From assembly GCA_905178155.1 (NCBI GenBank), contig CAJINV010000015.1, positions 672,387 through 736,386 on the forward strand: DNA of 64,000 nt. The letters are read 5' to 3'. The stretch is from Amoebophrya sp. A120 (lineage: Eukaryota > Sar > Dinophyceae > Syndiniales > Amoebophryaceae). The position numbers were made by a program, and so were the translations under genes. The notes under the pieces are model-generated. The model had not been told where the DNA came from. It made no database searches and saw only the letters and a program-made list of their open reading frames with translations. This document shows, piece by piece, positions 12,001-27,000 of this stretch. Position 1 is the stretch's first letter. Each line of letters opens with the position of its first letter.

Positions 12001-15000
12001 CCGGTTCCGCCGGAGCCGGTCGGCAGCAAATCATACATCAAGTGCGGGTGCTCCCGCGGATCCACGCAGCGCTCGTCGAATGTGAAGCAATCTTCATCGT
12101 CAAAGTCCGCAATTTCCGGGTCGTCCTCCAGTACCTGCGTCGTGAATACCGTCGGCGGCGGCAGAATGGAGGTGCAGAACTGCTTCTCGTCCCCAACGTC
12201 CATCAGCGCCTCCTTCTTCGACCATTCGGGGACAAACGGCGCCCGCTCCGGGTGCTTCTTGATCTGACTGGCCCACCACGCGTCTTCCGTCGCTTTCATC
12301 TTTTTCAGCGCTTCTTCACTGTCCTTCAGCTTCGGCAATAAGTACTTTCTCTCGTAGATTTGCAACTGCTCGTCCGACAGCTTGCACTGGGAATTCAGAA
12401 AAAACCTCGCCGTGCGAAAATCCCCTCTGGGTAACGCCGTGTCGTAGACTTCTTCCTGTTTCAAAGCCGGGAACGCCTGGAAGGACAAATCGCTGTCGTC
12501 GTAGTAGTATCCTGTGCAAAAGTATCGCACTCGTATTGCAGTCATGCATTACAAATTTTTTTGTCAATGTAAATCCGCATTACAAATTTTATGTCTCATG
12601 CTGAGGGAATTTGTCATGCATTTATACGAGTACGATACTTTTGCAGTTCATAAGAAGGTTTGGTGGTCAGTTTCATCCAAACAGTACTCCATATTCGGGT
12701 AAAACTCCCGCGCGGCGACCAGTTGGCGCTGCGCAGCGGTCAGGGTGTATCAACTGCAAAAGTGTCTGGGTGGTCTGGAATATTGCCAGGTTTGTCATGC
12801 ATATTTTGCATGACCCATAATGACTGCAGTGCATGACGTAGCATCACAGATTTTTGGAAGGCTTCCTGATGCCACCTATTCCGCATGGCAAATGCCGTCT
12901 CCGCGTAGCACAATCCGGGCTCCTCTTGCTGGTGATGCAATGCAGATTGTTTTCGAATCCAAGGACAGCATGACAAATTTGGATCCTTCCAGACCCACAC
13001 ATATTTGCAATGAATAGGGTGGAAGTGTTCGTCATGTTTGACCGGGTCGACATGCGGCTGTGGGTGGACATCATGCTCTGGTCGAGCACAGAAGATTCAT
13101 CTTGTTGTAGTTCCTGCTTCACTAGAGGTGTGCTGTGAAAAAGGTGGCGCTGCTCGCTGTCGTGGTCCCTACTAAACTCCTGTTCCTGTTTTGTTTGCTG
13201 GTGCACTCCACCGACCTGCTTCATTCCCCCAACCGCTTGAATCGCGCTGACAACTTGTAGTTTCTTCATCGCGGAAAGATTTTTGTTCTTTCCGTTCCCA
13301 CCCATCATCATCGGTGGCGCCTTGTCGTCGTCGTCCTCTTCGTCCGCGAAGGTGACCGTGGGCTTTTGCTTTGACGATTTTTTCTTGTTCATCTTTGTAG
13401 ATGTTTTGGACAAAGCATCTCCAACGCTAGTATCATTTTCCAACGGTAAGAGCGTTTCCTGTTGTTCCTTCTTCACTTTCTTCTTGGAGCCTTGCTGTAA
13501 AAGTGGCTTCTTGTGGTCGGCACTAGAATGACCATTTGCAACATTTTCCAGCTGCAGCAAACTACCACCTTCTCCGTTATTAAATCCATTTTCCAGCGGG
13601 TGTGCGTCGTCGTCCTCGTTCGTCCACTCATTCGCCCCCATATGATCAAATTCGGGGTCGTTAAACGGATCATCCGCCACATCCACATCATACAGCCAGC
13701 GTTTCGGAATTTTGTAAATCGGACGCCAGAATGTGCCGATCCGCACATACATCTTCTCGGGCATGTGATCGAGCCTCCACGTTTCCTTGTCCTGCAGCGA
13801 ACTGGGCAGCTCCATGAAGGTCAACTTCTGCTTCCGCTCTGCCTGTTGCAAGATCGGGTCCTTGTTGTTGCCGGGGAGCAGGGTGTTCTTGCTGCAAAAC
13901 TGTTTCTCCATTTTCTTGATCGGGTTAAATTTGTCAAAGTACTTCGGCCCGGTTTTCCGGATGATCTTCAAAAAAAATTCCCCGAGGTTCTTCTGCCACT
14001 CAGGAAATTCGGGTTCCTTCTCGGATGTTGTTGTACAACTATCTCCGCAATTATTTTTTCGTGCAGCAGAAGAAGATGGCTCTTCTTTGTCATTTTTTCG
14101 CACTTCAGAACCACCTCCCGTACTAGTTCGAAAAGTGTACTTCGCCCGGACCTTCTCGTGCAGCTCAAATAACAGGTCCACGGGAAGTGCCATTTTGGCC
14201 AGAGTGCGGGACAACAACGCTTCGCAATGCTCGTAGCTTGGGTCGACAACAACTGTTGCAGCAGCAGCTTCGGAGTTCGTGTCAAAAATGTTACTAGTCT
14301 CACCACCCGCTTGTTGATCGTGCTGTTCTTGCTTGATTTTCGACTGGCTTCGGTTTATATCGACGTTGTCCTCATCTTCGCTCTCCATTCCAAGTTATCC
14401 AATGCAAAAATGTCTGGGTCTGGAACGTTGCAAGACTTGTCATGCAGATTTTCCATGACCCATGAGGTCTGGAATGCGAGACCCAGCATGACAGACTCTT
14501 TGAGGTCTCTATCATGCCTTTCTTGCATGAGAAGCTCCCTTTTACCTTGGTCAAAAGCGGACAGCTTTTGGTACTCACGCAACACAGATTTTTGCATCAT
14601 TCAGATTTAGCATGACAGGTTTAAATCTTCCAGACCGCCCAGACATATGTGCATTTGATACAAGTTCCTTCTTCACCCTGATCTTCTTCGGGGGCTGGTC
14701 CTGCTCCGAAGCAGCTCCTGTACCACCACCATCCGAGGACATCATAGAGGCGTCAAGGTCGAGGTCCAGATCGAGCTCCTTTTTCACTTTGATGGAACTA
14801 GATTTACTTTTCGAAGTCTGTGCAGCAACTGCAACTGCCTTGCTTGTACTTTTATTTCCGCCTTTAATCGCAGACTTTTTCTCATCAACAGCCGCTTTCT
14901 TCTTACTGGAACCACCAGCACCAGCGCCCGTACTAGTTCCACTCTTGTTTTTCAAAATCTCGTCCTGCTGTGGGGCGCGAATTTTCCAGGGTGCCTTTTC

Positions 15001-18000
15001 GCGGGTCTCGCTGTTTTTCCAAAGGGATGATTTGAACAAGTCAAGGTATTCCATCACGGACTCCACCGGATCCGCCAGAACATCGTCCTTTTCCAAATGT
15101 CGCATATGCAAAGAAAAAAGTGTTACAGGAGTTACGCATTGTGTTGCAAGACCAGCAAGACAGACGATTTCTGTCATGCGCAAAATGCTTGCGAGTCTCG
15201 TTTCCTGTGTGTTTTGCTTTTGCCTTATGATCTCTGCATTACAAGTTTTCTCCGTTATGCGATGCAAATTTATTGTGATGCTGAATTCACTATAAATGTG
15301 TAACTGTAACACTTTTTTCCTTGGATATCGCACCATATTCTCCCAATACTCCATCTCCGAATACGGCGTTACCCCGGCCGCACCCGCACCCGTCAGCCCG
15401 TTTTTCGCTACGAGTTTTTGCGTCATGTCGGCGCGCCACTTGTCAATCTCGACCAGCCCGTCCGGGTCGTTTTCCTCGATCTCCAGGTCCCGTGCGTTCG
15501 CGGCATCGACGGACTTCACGAACTCGTCTCCCTGCTGCAGAATCACCTTCTTCCGATACACCCCCATCCGGCTGTAAAATTCGATCAGAACTTGTTTCGT
15601 AAACTCGTCGACCGACGGGAATTTTCCCTCGTTCAGACACAGATCGTAGCGGTAAAATTCTTGCTGAATGTTGTTTAACCCGTACGGCGTGGCGCCGCAG
15701 GTTTGCAGGCGAACTAAGGTGTCGGCTTCGTAGCGGTCGTAGTGGATGGGCACGTCGTACTTCGAATTCGTCAGTTCCGGGATGGGTTGGAAGTTCGGCG
15801 TTTGTTCCAACTCCGCCAACGTTCGGTTTTCGTAGGGTTCCGGGCAGTGGGGGTGGGAATTTGGCAGGTTTTTCATTGCGTAGGTCTCGCTCGGGTCCTC
15901 GTCCTCAAATTGATGTGTCTCTTTGTTCATCAAAATCTCCACCGGCTGCTCCACCAGCGCGACGCTCGTTTCGTGCTGCTTCCGCAGGGAGTTCGCTTGC
16001 TGGGACCGACCGAATTCGTCCCTCGTGTCCATCGCGTTGACCTCGGTGACTTGCTGCTCCCAGGCATCTATCAAATGCAAAAGTATCGTACTCGTATAAA
16101 TGCATTACAAATTTCCCCAGCATGGGAAATAAAATTTGTCATGCGGATTTACCTTAAGAGAAAAACTTGTAACGCATGCCTGCAATTACTACGAGTACGA
16201 TACTTTTGTACAGGATAGCATCCGAAGAAATTGCCATGGGCTTTTGCGCGCGTAGTGCGTCGCTCTGCTCCAGAAACTTGTAGCCTATCAAATGCAAAAG
16301 TGTCTGGGTCTGGAATGTTGCCGGGTTTGTCATGCATATTTTTCATGACCCAGGATGTCTGTAATGCATGGCCTAGCATCACAGATTTTTAGAGGGTTTC
16401 CTGATGCCTGTTCCGCATGACAAATGCCCTCCCCGCGTAGCACAAACTAGACTCCTCTTGCTGATCATGCAATACAGATTTTTTTGGAATCCAAAGACAG
16501 CATCACAAGTTACCACTTTCCAGACCCAGACATTTTTGCACTTGATATAGCCCATTTCCTTCAAATACGCCGTCTCATCGGCTTTCACCCAGGCTTTGTC
16601 GCAGTGCGCGGGAGAAGTCCGCGCCAGAATGTCCTCCGTGGTTAACAACGCCGAGCCGTCAGGATGTTGAAGAAGAGCAGGGTGACGTCGAGAAGTCGAC
16701 AAGTCCTCACGAGCTGCTGCAGTCATGCCGGAGGTGTTGAGGTAGTCGTTGGTCAGAAAAGAACTGTTGTTGAGACCGTGAGGATCTTCTAAGCCCCCGC
16801 AGCGCTGGTCCTCGGCAAAGGAGTTACCGCTCGTGTTCGGGCCGGTAACCAACACAAACTTCTTGTCTTCTGCTGCTGATCTTCCGCTAACCAGGTTTTT
16901 ATTGCTTTCCTTGTTCTTCGCAACTGTTCGAAAACTGTCAAAGTTCAGCTGGACGTCGTCGTACTTAGAAGTAGCTCGTCCTTTGTTTTCATCTAGTGAA
17001 AAAGAACCAGCTTGCTCTTGCAGTCCAGACTGGTCGTGGTCGGTGACACCGTTTCCTTCAAGCATGTCAACATCTTCATCGTTTTTGCTTTGACTTTTCT
17101 TCCTAGTTGATGTACTACCCACCACATCTTCGTTCCTCTTTGTCTTAGCCCCGGCGCTGTTCTTCTGGTTCGCGTTCGACTGCGTACTCCTTCTGCTCAT
17201 CATGCTTTCGTTCAGCACGGATTGCTCTTTATCTTCCAGCGCCAGCAGCGACTGCTGCTGGAACGAAAACTCATTTTCATCATTCCTCATATGGAAGCGT
17301 CAGGTTTGAAACCGACAAAGCCGAAATCATTTGTCATGCATAAAATGGATACCAGTTGGAAGCCCAATTTCCAAGGGACGCATGACAAATTTTCGGAGCA
17401 CCGGAATCCGATTTGTCATGCTGTTTTGGCACAGAAGACTGCTTTTGTCATGCTCCTACTTTGGCAGCTCTATTTCAAACCCTAAACAGGCTGACAGTCG
17501 GCCTCACTTGCCATCCCGGCAAGACAGGCACTTCATGCCTTGCATTTTATGCATGGCAAATCATTCCAACTTTGTCGATTTCAAACCTGACGCTTCCATA
17601 CCCTGAAAGAACTTGATACTGCCGCATCACATCCTCGCGATCCTGTAGCGGCAATAGCTGGTGCGGTATGAAGTGCAAACATGTCTGGGTCTGGAAGAGT
17701 GCAGACTTGTCATGCATATTTTGTATGATGATTGATGTCTCTAATGCATGATCTAGCAACACAGATTTTTAGAGGGCTTCCCGATGCCTATTCCGCATGA
17801 GAGATGCTCTCTCCGCGTAACACAAACCGGAGTCCTGTTGCTGATCATGCAATGCAGATTTTTTCGGAATCCAAAGACAGCATTACAGGTTGCAATCTTC
17901 CAGACCCAGACACTTTTGCAATCCATATGCGGATCGTCAGAGCGATCCAGAATCTGCTTGTACCCCGTCATGCCGCTAGCCGTGCCCCGTAACCGCCAGT

Positions 18001-21000
18001 CAATCAGCTTGCCTTGCTCGACGGTCAAACCGGACTTCTGGTTGAAAAGCCGTGGCAGAAACCGGTTTTCCAGCTGCATGAGCCCGCCGCGGAGGGGGAG
18101 TTTCTTGTTGTTCTGCGGGTGCTGCTGCAGTACTCCTGCGTCGTTTTTGATTCTCGAGTCGGTGAAAATGTTGGTCATCAGCATGAAGTCGTAGTTGCTC
18201 TGCAACGCGAAGAACTTACCGTTTCCGATTATGGAAGCGTCAGGTCTGAAATCGTCAAAGTTGAAATAATTTGTAATGCATAAAATGCATGACCCGAGGT
18301 ACGTGTGTTGCAGAGCAGGCAAGTGAGGCCGATTGTATGAAGCCTGTTTGGGGTCGTTAAAGCTCGAGCTGCTAAAGTAGCATGAGAACATCGCTCTTCT
18401 TTGCCTAAGCAGCATGACAAACTGGATTCAGGGACCACCGAAATTTGTCATGCGGGGTTCCAACTGGGTTCCAACTAACTGGGTTCCAACAGGGACCACT
18501 TGAAAACTGGGTTCCAACTGGCATCCATTTTATGCATGACAAATTATTTCAACTTTGTCGATTTCAACTCTGACACATCCATACCGATCGCGTTCAAATT
18601 GATCGAGTAATTGTACAACAACGCGTGGCATCCTGTGCAAAAGTATCGTGCTCGTAGTAATCCCATTCATGCATTACAAATTTCTTTCTCAAGTTAAATC
18701 CGCATTACAAATTTTCTTTCTCATGCTGAGGAAATTTGTAATGCATTTATACGAGTACGATTTTTTTGCAGTTCATACGTGGATTTTTTCCCAGTCGATC
18801 CGCGGGCAGTACCCCATCAAATACTCGCTCCGCGCGGTTACCGCGTAATTCAGCATGGCCTGTTTCCCGAGGTCCTGCTTGTTGTACGGGAAGGTCCGCG
18901 TGTCCTGGTCGCAGATCGCCGTGGACTCGAGCTCGTTGATCGCAAATGCGTTCAACATGTGCAGTGCAAAAGTATTGTAATCGTAGTATATTGCAGTCAT
19001 GCATTTTTACAAATCTATTTTTATACCTGGATCTGCATGACAAACAAGGCCCACCCGAGCGTGGGGACAGGGTCCCCACGCTGGGGCCTTGTGCTCGTTC
19101 CTAGTGGCGCTAGTGGGGGAAGGGTGTTCGGCATCGGGGCGGACAGCGTCCGCCCCTCGCCTCACACCAGGCGCGCGCGTAGTGGCTTAGTGCGCAAAAC
19201 GCTAGTGGGGGAAGGGTGTTCGGCATCGGAGCGGACAGCGTCCGCTCCTCGCCTCACACCAGGCGCGCGCGTAGTGGCTCAGTGCGCGAAGCGCTAGTGG
19301 AAAAAGGGCGAATTAGGCGCCCTGCATTTTGCAAGAAACAACAAAAATAGAAGCAAAATAAATATCTCTGTGTGGCTGCTGCAAAAAAGTTCTCTAATAT
19401 TGAAGCGCAACGCCTTTCCGATTCCACAGAGCAAAATAAGCAGCTGTCTCCTGGCCGTGCATTGCAGAGATAGCCGCTTTTTTATTTTTGCATGGCAACG
19501 CAAAGACTTCTTTGTTTATGGAGGCAGTTTGTGTTACAGCTTTAATCTTTTCCATTTTTTGCGTCGCGTTTTTTTTTTTTGGCGCTTTTAGTCTATTCTT
19601 TTTTTTCACGTCAAGGTCAAGAGCGGCACTTGGCGTGAGAAATAAATATTTGCGCCCAGGCGCTGGTCTCGCCTGTGCTTTATCCTCTCGCTTCGCCTGT
19701 CGCGGCCACCTGTCGCGGCCACCTGTCAACGTCACCTGTCAAGATCGCCTGTCAATGTCACCTGTCAAGGTCACCTGTCAGGGTCGCCTGTCAACGTCAC
19801 CTGTCGAGGTCACCTGTCAAGGTCACCTGTCACGGTCGCCTGTCCTGGTCACCTGTCAAGGTCACCTGTCGCCGGGGGGTAGGCGGGACCAGAACCCGGA
19901 AGTCAAGCAATGTAAATATTAATTCTAGAAGTTCCCTTCTTGATAAAATTTGTATTGCAATTTTACTAGTAGTACGATAATTTTGCAATGCATACAACGC
20001 AAGGGGCTTCAGGTCTTGTTGGAGAATCGCGCGGTAAGGTGCGTTTTTCTCCTCGACAAAGCGTCTCCGCTTCTGGGCTTTGATTTCCTCGAACAGGGCT
20101 GGGGAGAGTGAATGTGAATTGAATAAAATGAAATGATCTAGTAGGAGTAGGTGGTGGTCGTGCTGCAGCGGACTTCTTGTCTGTAAAAGTCCATTTCAAG
20201 ATAATATTATCCGTCAAAGCTTTCATTCTTGCCAAACAGTGGCAATGCTTGACGTTGTTTCACTTTTTCATTTTCAGCAATGAGAAGGATTGGACGCACA
20301 AAAATTTCTGCACCAGCCGAGGAGTACTAGACACATAAAAATCACAACTCGTCACCAGTAGTAAAGTAAGTACTTACCTCGCATTTCCACCCATTCCTCC
20401 CTTTTTCTCCGACCCATGATTTTCTTGCCTGTTTCGTCGTAAAGGATCCGCTCCTTCCGCTTCAATCTGGCTTCTTCGAATTCTGCGCGTTTTTTCATTT
20501 TCCGCGCGTTTTTCTCCTCCTCCGTGTACGCAACAAGACCCTCCTCTTTTAACTCGGCCAATTTCCGGTACGTCAACGCGTTTTCCTTGTGGTACTTGCG
20601 CTTCACGTCTCGTTCTTCTTTGATCCGGCGTTTTTCCTTCTCCTGGAGCTTTTTCAGTTTTTTTTCGCGCTCCATCCTGCGCTCCCGCTTGAGACGACTT
20701 TCGCAGTTGGCTGCCTTTTCGCGTTTCTCTTTCTGCATCCAGTCGAGCAGCCGGCGATTCTTGTTTCGGTGGGGTTTTCCTTCTCCCCCACTGCCACCCG
20801 AATCGCTTTCGGAGCTGGGGTTGCGGTTTTTCCGATCCGATTCGTTGTCTGAGCTTTGTCTTATCCTGAGTAAAAACGTCCCGCCCCAGAACAGAGTCAA
20901 CGTGCGAAATCTGCTAGACAAATCACACTAGCTTTGGTTGTTTGGCATGACAAATCTGGACGCGTAGCATAGTGCTGCTTGAGCTAGTTCAGCAGCATTA

Positions 21001-24000
21001 CAGATCTAGTATCTCATGCTGATCTGAGCATGACAAATTTCAAAACCACATAAGAAAATGCTTCTCATGGGGCTCCGCATGAAAAACATTTTAAGCATGC
21101 AGAGTTGCATGACAACTATGGTGAGGGGACGTATTTACACAGGATATGTCTCTTCCTCTCGCCCTCGTCGTCAGAGTCGGGCCACAGGGGCAAATCGCCG
21201 CCGTTCGAATTCAACCACGCCTCTTTTTTTGCTTTTTTCTGATCTCGCTCTTCCTTCGGAAAGATTTTTCGTTGAAAATACTCCCGGTGCTCGTTGCGCT
21301 CCTCCTCCTTGACTTCGGATTTGAGTCTCTTCACCACCTTTCCGTCCTCGTCAAACCGTAGCACCAGCTCTCGGCCCTCGTGGTCCCGGATCCAATGCAA
21401 ACATGTCTGGGTCCTCTGGAAACTTGTCATGCAAGTCTGTGAGTAATGAGCAGCCCACTGCAATGGGTGACCAAGCATGACAAGTTTGTGAACTCCTGCG
21501 TGTTGCGCTTTCCGCATGGCAGGCTTCATTTTTGCATGACAGTCAGGAGTGGATCTTTCTGCGCCTAAGCAACACAGAGTGAACAGTCATGCCAGAAAAC
21601 CATGACAAATCTTGCATTCTTGTTATTCTTCCTGACCCAGACATTATATTTGCATTTGATATCCCGGATCCCCGCCTGAATTTCCCCTTCGTAGAGCAGT
21701 CGCTGGAACTGCTTTTCAAAGTCTTGTTCCGTAGCTGGGAGGGGCAAGACCCAGTCCGAACCGAGATTGTACTTGTCTTGATCCTGCACCATGTCGGAGA
21801 GGTGCGCGATCATATCCAAGAAAAAAACTGTGTAGGTGTAAATCTGTAATGCAGAACATGCAACAGAGTTACACCTGTCATGCCAGACAAGTGTGTTTTC
21901 CCTTACAAGCCACGCACGACAGGCTTTCTCTGTCATGTAGGGCAAATTTGTGATGCTGTTTCTCAAAGAAAGTTACACGACTTACACCGTTTTTTTCTTG
22001 CATAGATCAGCACCGCGTTATATTCCCGTCGGTGGTTGCCCTGGAGTTTTGCCAGCTGATTGTTCACTGCCTCGCGCCACATCTTCTGCATTTCCTCCTT
22101 CTGCTTCACCTGTGTGGCGTTCTCAACTGTTACATTCTCAACTGTCACATGATGGATCTGTGATGCAAAAGCACCACTATTATCCACACGATGATCAAGC
22201 TGCTTCGCATGATAAATTTGCAAAGTGCTAAACATTACCTAAATCCGACCGTGCGGAATTTGTAATGCTACAGGCGCAACCTCCACCCTTTCACGTTTCT
22301 CGTTCTTGCGTCACAAATCCACGCAACAGTTGAGAATGTAACAGTTGAGAACGCCATAAACTGGCGCATCTCCTTGTAGAACGTTTCCAGACGCTATGGG
22401 GGTGTCAGGATCGAAATCGTCAAAGTTGAAATTGAAATAGTTTGTCTTTGTCATGCATAAAATGCAACGCAGAAATTGTCTCTATTGCAGAGGACGCAAG
22501 AGAGGCAGACTGTAAGCCTGTTGAGGGGTAGAAACTGAGGTGCTCACGTAGCACGACAAAAGGCGTCTTCCTCATCCAAACAGCATGACAAACTGGATTT
22601 GGATTCTACCCAGATTTGTCATGCGCCACTTGGAAACTGGGCTTCAACTGGCCTCCATTTTATGCATGGCAAATTAAGTATTTCAACTTTGTCGACTTCA
22701 ATCATGACAGGTCCATAGACGCGCCCGCTTCTCCCGTTTCTCGGCATCGTCGTTCGGAAACCGATTTTTATTCTCTACTTCCCCGCCCAAGTCCAAAAAC
22801 GATCGCGCGCTGAAATTTCGCGCACCTACCCGGCCGGTGCCTTGTTCCTCCCCTGAAACATGAAGATCCTGCGAAGATTCGTGGTTGGGTGGCACGGGCG
22901 TGGGCTGCAGCAACGTGGGCAGCTTTATTTTATTGCGATCGTTTTCATTCTCTCTCTTCGGGCTCAGCAAACCGAAGGGATTCTTTTTATCCTGATCCTC
23001 ATCTCCGCCATCAATCATGGAGTTCTTGTCATCATCTCCCCCAAGGACGGAGGACCGGGAGATCATGCGAGAAGATTTCTCTGCTGGAAGTAGTTGTGAA
23101 GACTGCTCCTTGTCTTCACCATCACCACCACGTGGTCGACCGCCGGGCATGGGCGAAGAACAAGATTCGTCGAGTGCAAAGAAGCCGGACAATTCCGACC
23201 TAGCAGCACTCGCAGGTACAGGCGAGCCCATCGGGTAGTCGGAGTACTCCATGTTCCACAGATGCTCCTCCAGCATGCCAAACTCCGATTGCGCCGGAAT
23301 TTCGCTCAGCTCGTTCAGTTCCGAGAGGGCAGATGACCGGTCGTCCTGCTGATCACTCCTCCGATTTTTGTTTCTGCGACCTCCTCTGTTGCTGCCCGGA
23401 GTCACCAGGCCACTCATGTTCAGATCGTTGGGCGCCGTCCCCACCACGTCTATTGTCGAAAGGTCGACCTTATAAACTGCAAAAATGTCTGGGTCTGGTT
23501 CTGGAAGAGTCGGGGCTTGATGTCATGCAGATTTTGCAAGACCCGGCCCCGGGAGGTCTGTGATGCTGGTGCTAGCATCACAGATTTTTTGAGAGCTTCT
23601 TGATGCTAATTACGCATGAGAAATGCCCTCTCTGCGTGCCAAGAACGGACTCCTCTTGCTGCTGCTCAGGCAACACAGACACTTTTAGAGTCCGCAAACA
23701 GCATTACAGGTTCCACTTTTCCAGACCCAGACATTTTTGCAATCCATAGACCTGGCTTACGTCGAACACGGAGACTTCGGCAGCTTCGTCATCGTCTCCA
23801 TCTCCGGCGTATCAACTGTAAAAGTGTCTGGGTCTGGAAGAATTCGAGACTTATCATGCAGCTTTTGCGTGACCGATGAGGTCTGGAATGCAGGACCTAG
23901 CATGACAGATTCTGTACGATCTTTCTCATGCCTATCCTGCATGAGAAACTGCCTCCCGACTTGGTCAAAACTGGGAGACTTTTGGTACTTAATCATGCAA

Positions 24001-27000
24001 CACAGATTTTTGCATGCTTCAGATTTGGCATGACAAGTTGCATTCTTCCAGACCCAGACACTTTTGCATTTAATACAGCGGCTTGCTCGACGATGTTGTC
24101 CTCCGTCTTCCGGTATCAAATGCAAAAGTGTCTGGGTCTGGAAGATTTCTAGACTTGTCATGCAGGTTTTAGATGAGTCTTGATGTCTGTCATGCGTGCC
24201 CTAGCATCACAGATTTTTTGAGGGCTTCTTGATGCCTATTCCGCATTACAAATCAATGCCATCTCCACGTAGCAAAAATCACACTCCCTTTGCTGCTCAT
24301 GCAATACAGATTTTTTTGCAATCCAAATGCAGCATCACAAGTTCCAATCTTCCAGACCCAGACATTTTTACATTTGATATCCGGCGCTTCGGGTTCCGCA
24401 CGGGCGTGGACGCTGATGAAGCCTCCTGTTTGACTTTGACCTTCACCTTTGTCGTGCTTTGTGTGCCCTCATGATCTCCAAGAAAGCTCTCTTCGACGTG
24501 TAGTTCTTCCTTTGTTCCCGAAACCACACTACTTGCATCAAGCAACGCGTCTTTGATCTTGATCGCCGAAATAGTACTAGGATCTTCTTCGTCCACCTTC
24601 AACCGGGCACCAGCAGCTGACTCCTTGACTCTCTTTTTCCGCGCCTCCTCGACCATTTCCTGCTTCACGATCTCCGCGGCATGCGGTGCCGAGTAAAACT
24701 CCGGCCGCTGGACTTTGTCCACTTTCTCAAACTTCTTCAGCCGTTTCTGCAGGACGTGATTGCGCATGTGGTCAATGTCGAACGTCTGCAGTTGGAACCC
24801 GTTGCTGTAGTCGTAGTCCGGCATGTGCTATCAAATGTAAAAATTATGTCTGGGTCTGGAAGAGTCATGCTGTTTTTGCATGACGCGGCAGAAGGTTTGC
24901 CATGGAAGCTCTAGCATCACAGGTTTCGAGAAGCTTCCGACATGCCGAATCCGCATGACAAATCCCCCATTTTGGTGACAGAAAGTGGGCAGCTTTTGCT
25001 ACCTATGCATAAGAGATTTTTCTGTGTTCTGAAATGCGCATTACAAGTTTGTATTCTTCCAGACCCAGACATTTTTGCAATGTATATGTGCACTTTGTCT
25101 TCGCAGAACTTTCGTACCGTTTCCGGGTCATCCTTGTTGACATTGTTTTTGAAGAAGATGTGATTCTTCATGGCCACTTCCTTATCCAGAACTGCCACAC
25201 CTTTCTCGGGCTGCCACTTTTGGTTCTTAACCGCCTCGTCCATCTCTTTCCATTTCTGCTGCATGTGAATCGCCTGTCTCGTCTGCTGTTTCAGGTATTT
25301 TCGGTTGTAGGGTTTGTAGATGCTGTCGTGGCCCCGCCGGCCAAACGCTGCACTTTTCCCCATGTCCTTCTCGAGCAACAAATTGAACCGCTGCTCCTTG
25401 TCCGTCGTTTTGTTCTCGAGGAGGGAGTCGCGCTGGACTTGTTGTGCCATGCTGCTGGTCGTGGTCTTGGTGGCATCGGTATGTTGAATTTGATGCGAAG
25501 GAGCAAGAAGAGCATCGCCATTGCTATTGCCAGCTGCAGCATCCTGTTGATGATCGTGGTCCCGCATGACAACGTCAGCTTCGTGGTCCTCATCCTCGAC
25601 TTCCTCTTTGTGTTCGAGCAAAATGGAAGCGCCAACATCTACCTCCACAGTGGGGGCTTTAGTGCGACGTGTACTATCATCTGCCTTCGCCGTAATTGAA
25701 GAGCTGTCGAATTCCTCTAAAAACCGGTCCAACATGTCCTCGCCCCAGAGATAGGAAGTGAATGCGGATTTCTGTTCGGCACTAAGCTCTTCTGGTTGTG
25801 GCGGTGCTGGTGGTTGCTGAGAGGAGTTTGTTGTTGACAATTGTTGTTCATCATGGTCTTTCTGGTTTCTGTGCATCAGTGACTTCATCTTCCCGCCGGT
25901 GCCATCTTCGACGGCACCAGTGTCGTTCGTCTCGCTCACCACACCGTTGTTCCCGTGCGGAGCGACGAGAACCTATCGAGGGAAACGATTGCGTGTAGAA
26001 GTGTAGCTCCTGTTTTGGACTCACAGCTCCGCAACAAATTCGCTCTGATGCATGATAGAAAAAGCTTTTCATACACCGCTAGTAATTGAAGCAATGTGAT
26101 ATTGACATCACTTATGATGAAGTGACGAGGCTCTGAAGTAGATGGATGCCGACATGACAAAGTTTTACATGTCCTAATTCCGCATCAGAGAATCACTATA
26201 GTTCTTACACTAAGCACAGTTTTTCATCTCTCGATAGAATCTCGTAGGGGTTCGCTGTCGCCGCGTGTTTCAATAAATTTGTCAGGCCGGAGCAAGATGC
26301 TGCTTGGTTTTTGTTTTGCAACTGACCAGCCTTTTCTTTCACCGCGGCCTTGACCGCGTCCTGGTCGGCGACCACGTTGTAGACCGAGACGCCGACATTA
26401 TCCTCGAGTTCGTAGTTGTAAAACCGGGGCAGCGAATCCTTCATGTACATGCCCGTCAGAATTCGGTCGTGGTGTTATGCATTGCAAAAGTATCGCACTC
26501 CACTCTCGTACATTAAGTAATTGCAGTCATGCATGACAAAATGTCGCTCCAAACTTGAAACAACATTACAAATTCCACTTGTTTTTTTGCCGAAATTATT
26601 TCTGATGCTATTAGTGCTAGCACGTTAATATTTCTGCGGTGCATAGGTGCTCGCGGTCAGCGATTTCTTCCTTGGTCCAGGTGGTGCAGTTCAGGTAGTG
26701 CTCCCGCGAAGTCATCCCGAGAAGCCGCCCCTCCTTCATTTTTTCGGTTTTCGGAAAAACGTAGTCCCCCCAATCGATGTTGTCTTTGAAGAGGCTGTAG
26801 CCATCGTCCTCGAAATTCTATGCATTGCAAAAGTATCGTACTCGTATAAATGCATTACAAATTTTCTCAGCATGAGAAATGAAATTTGTAATGCAGATTT
26901 GCCTTAAGAAAAAGATTTGTAATGCATGAATGCAATTACTACGAGTACGATACTTTTGCACAGGATAAATTCTTGTTCTTCACGACGTTCTCCACCCAGC

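Larger units (their letters stand above)
18957..19994. mobile_element. Introner, family B, strongly enlarged
   Basis: 1,038 bp. Flanks share CAAC. Family B ends (GTGCAGTGCAAAAGTATTG and CGATAATTTTGCAATGCATA) surround about 880 bp of foreign sequence with two tandem repeats. The splice LKPLAL-NAFAINE is in frame. Confidence 0.8.

Noticed and set aside
19675-19980. Plus-strand open frame through the 13-bp repeat (repeated HLSRSPVKVTCQ)
   Set aside because: It is a translation of a minisatellite whose period is not a multiple of three, inside an intron.
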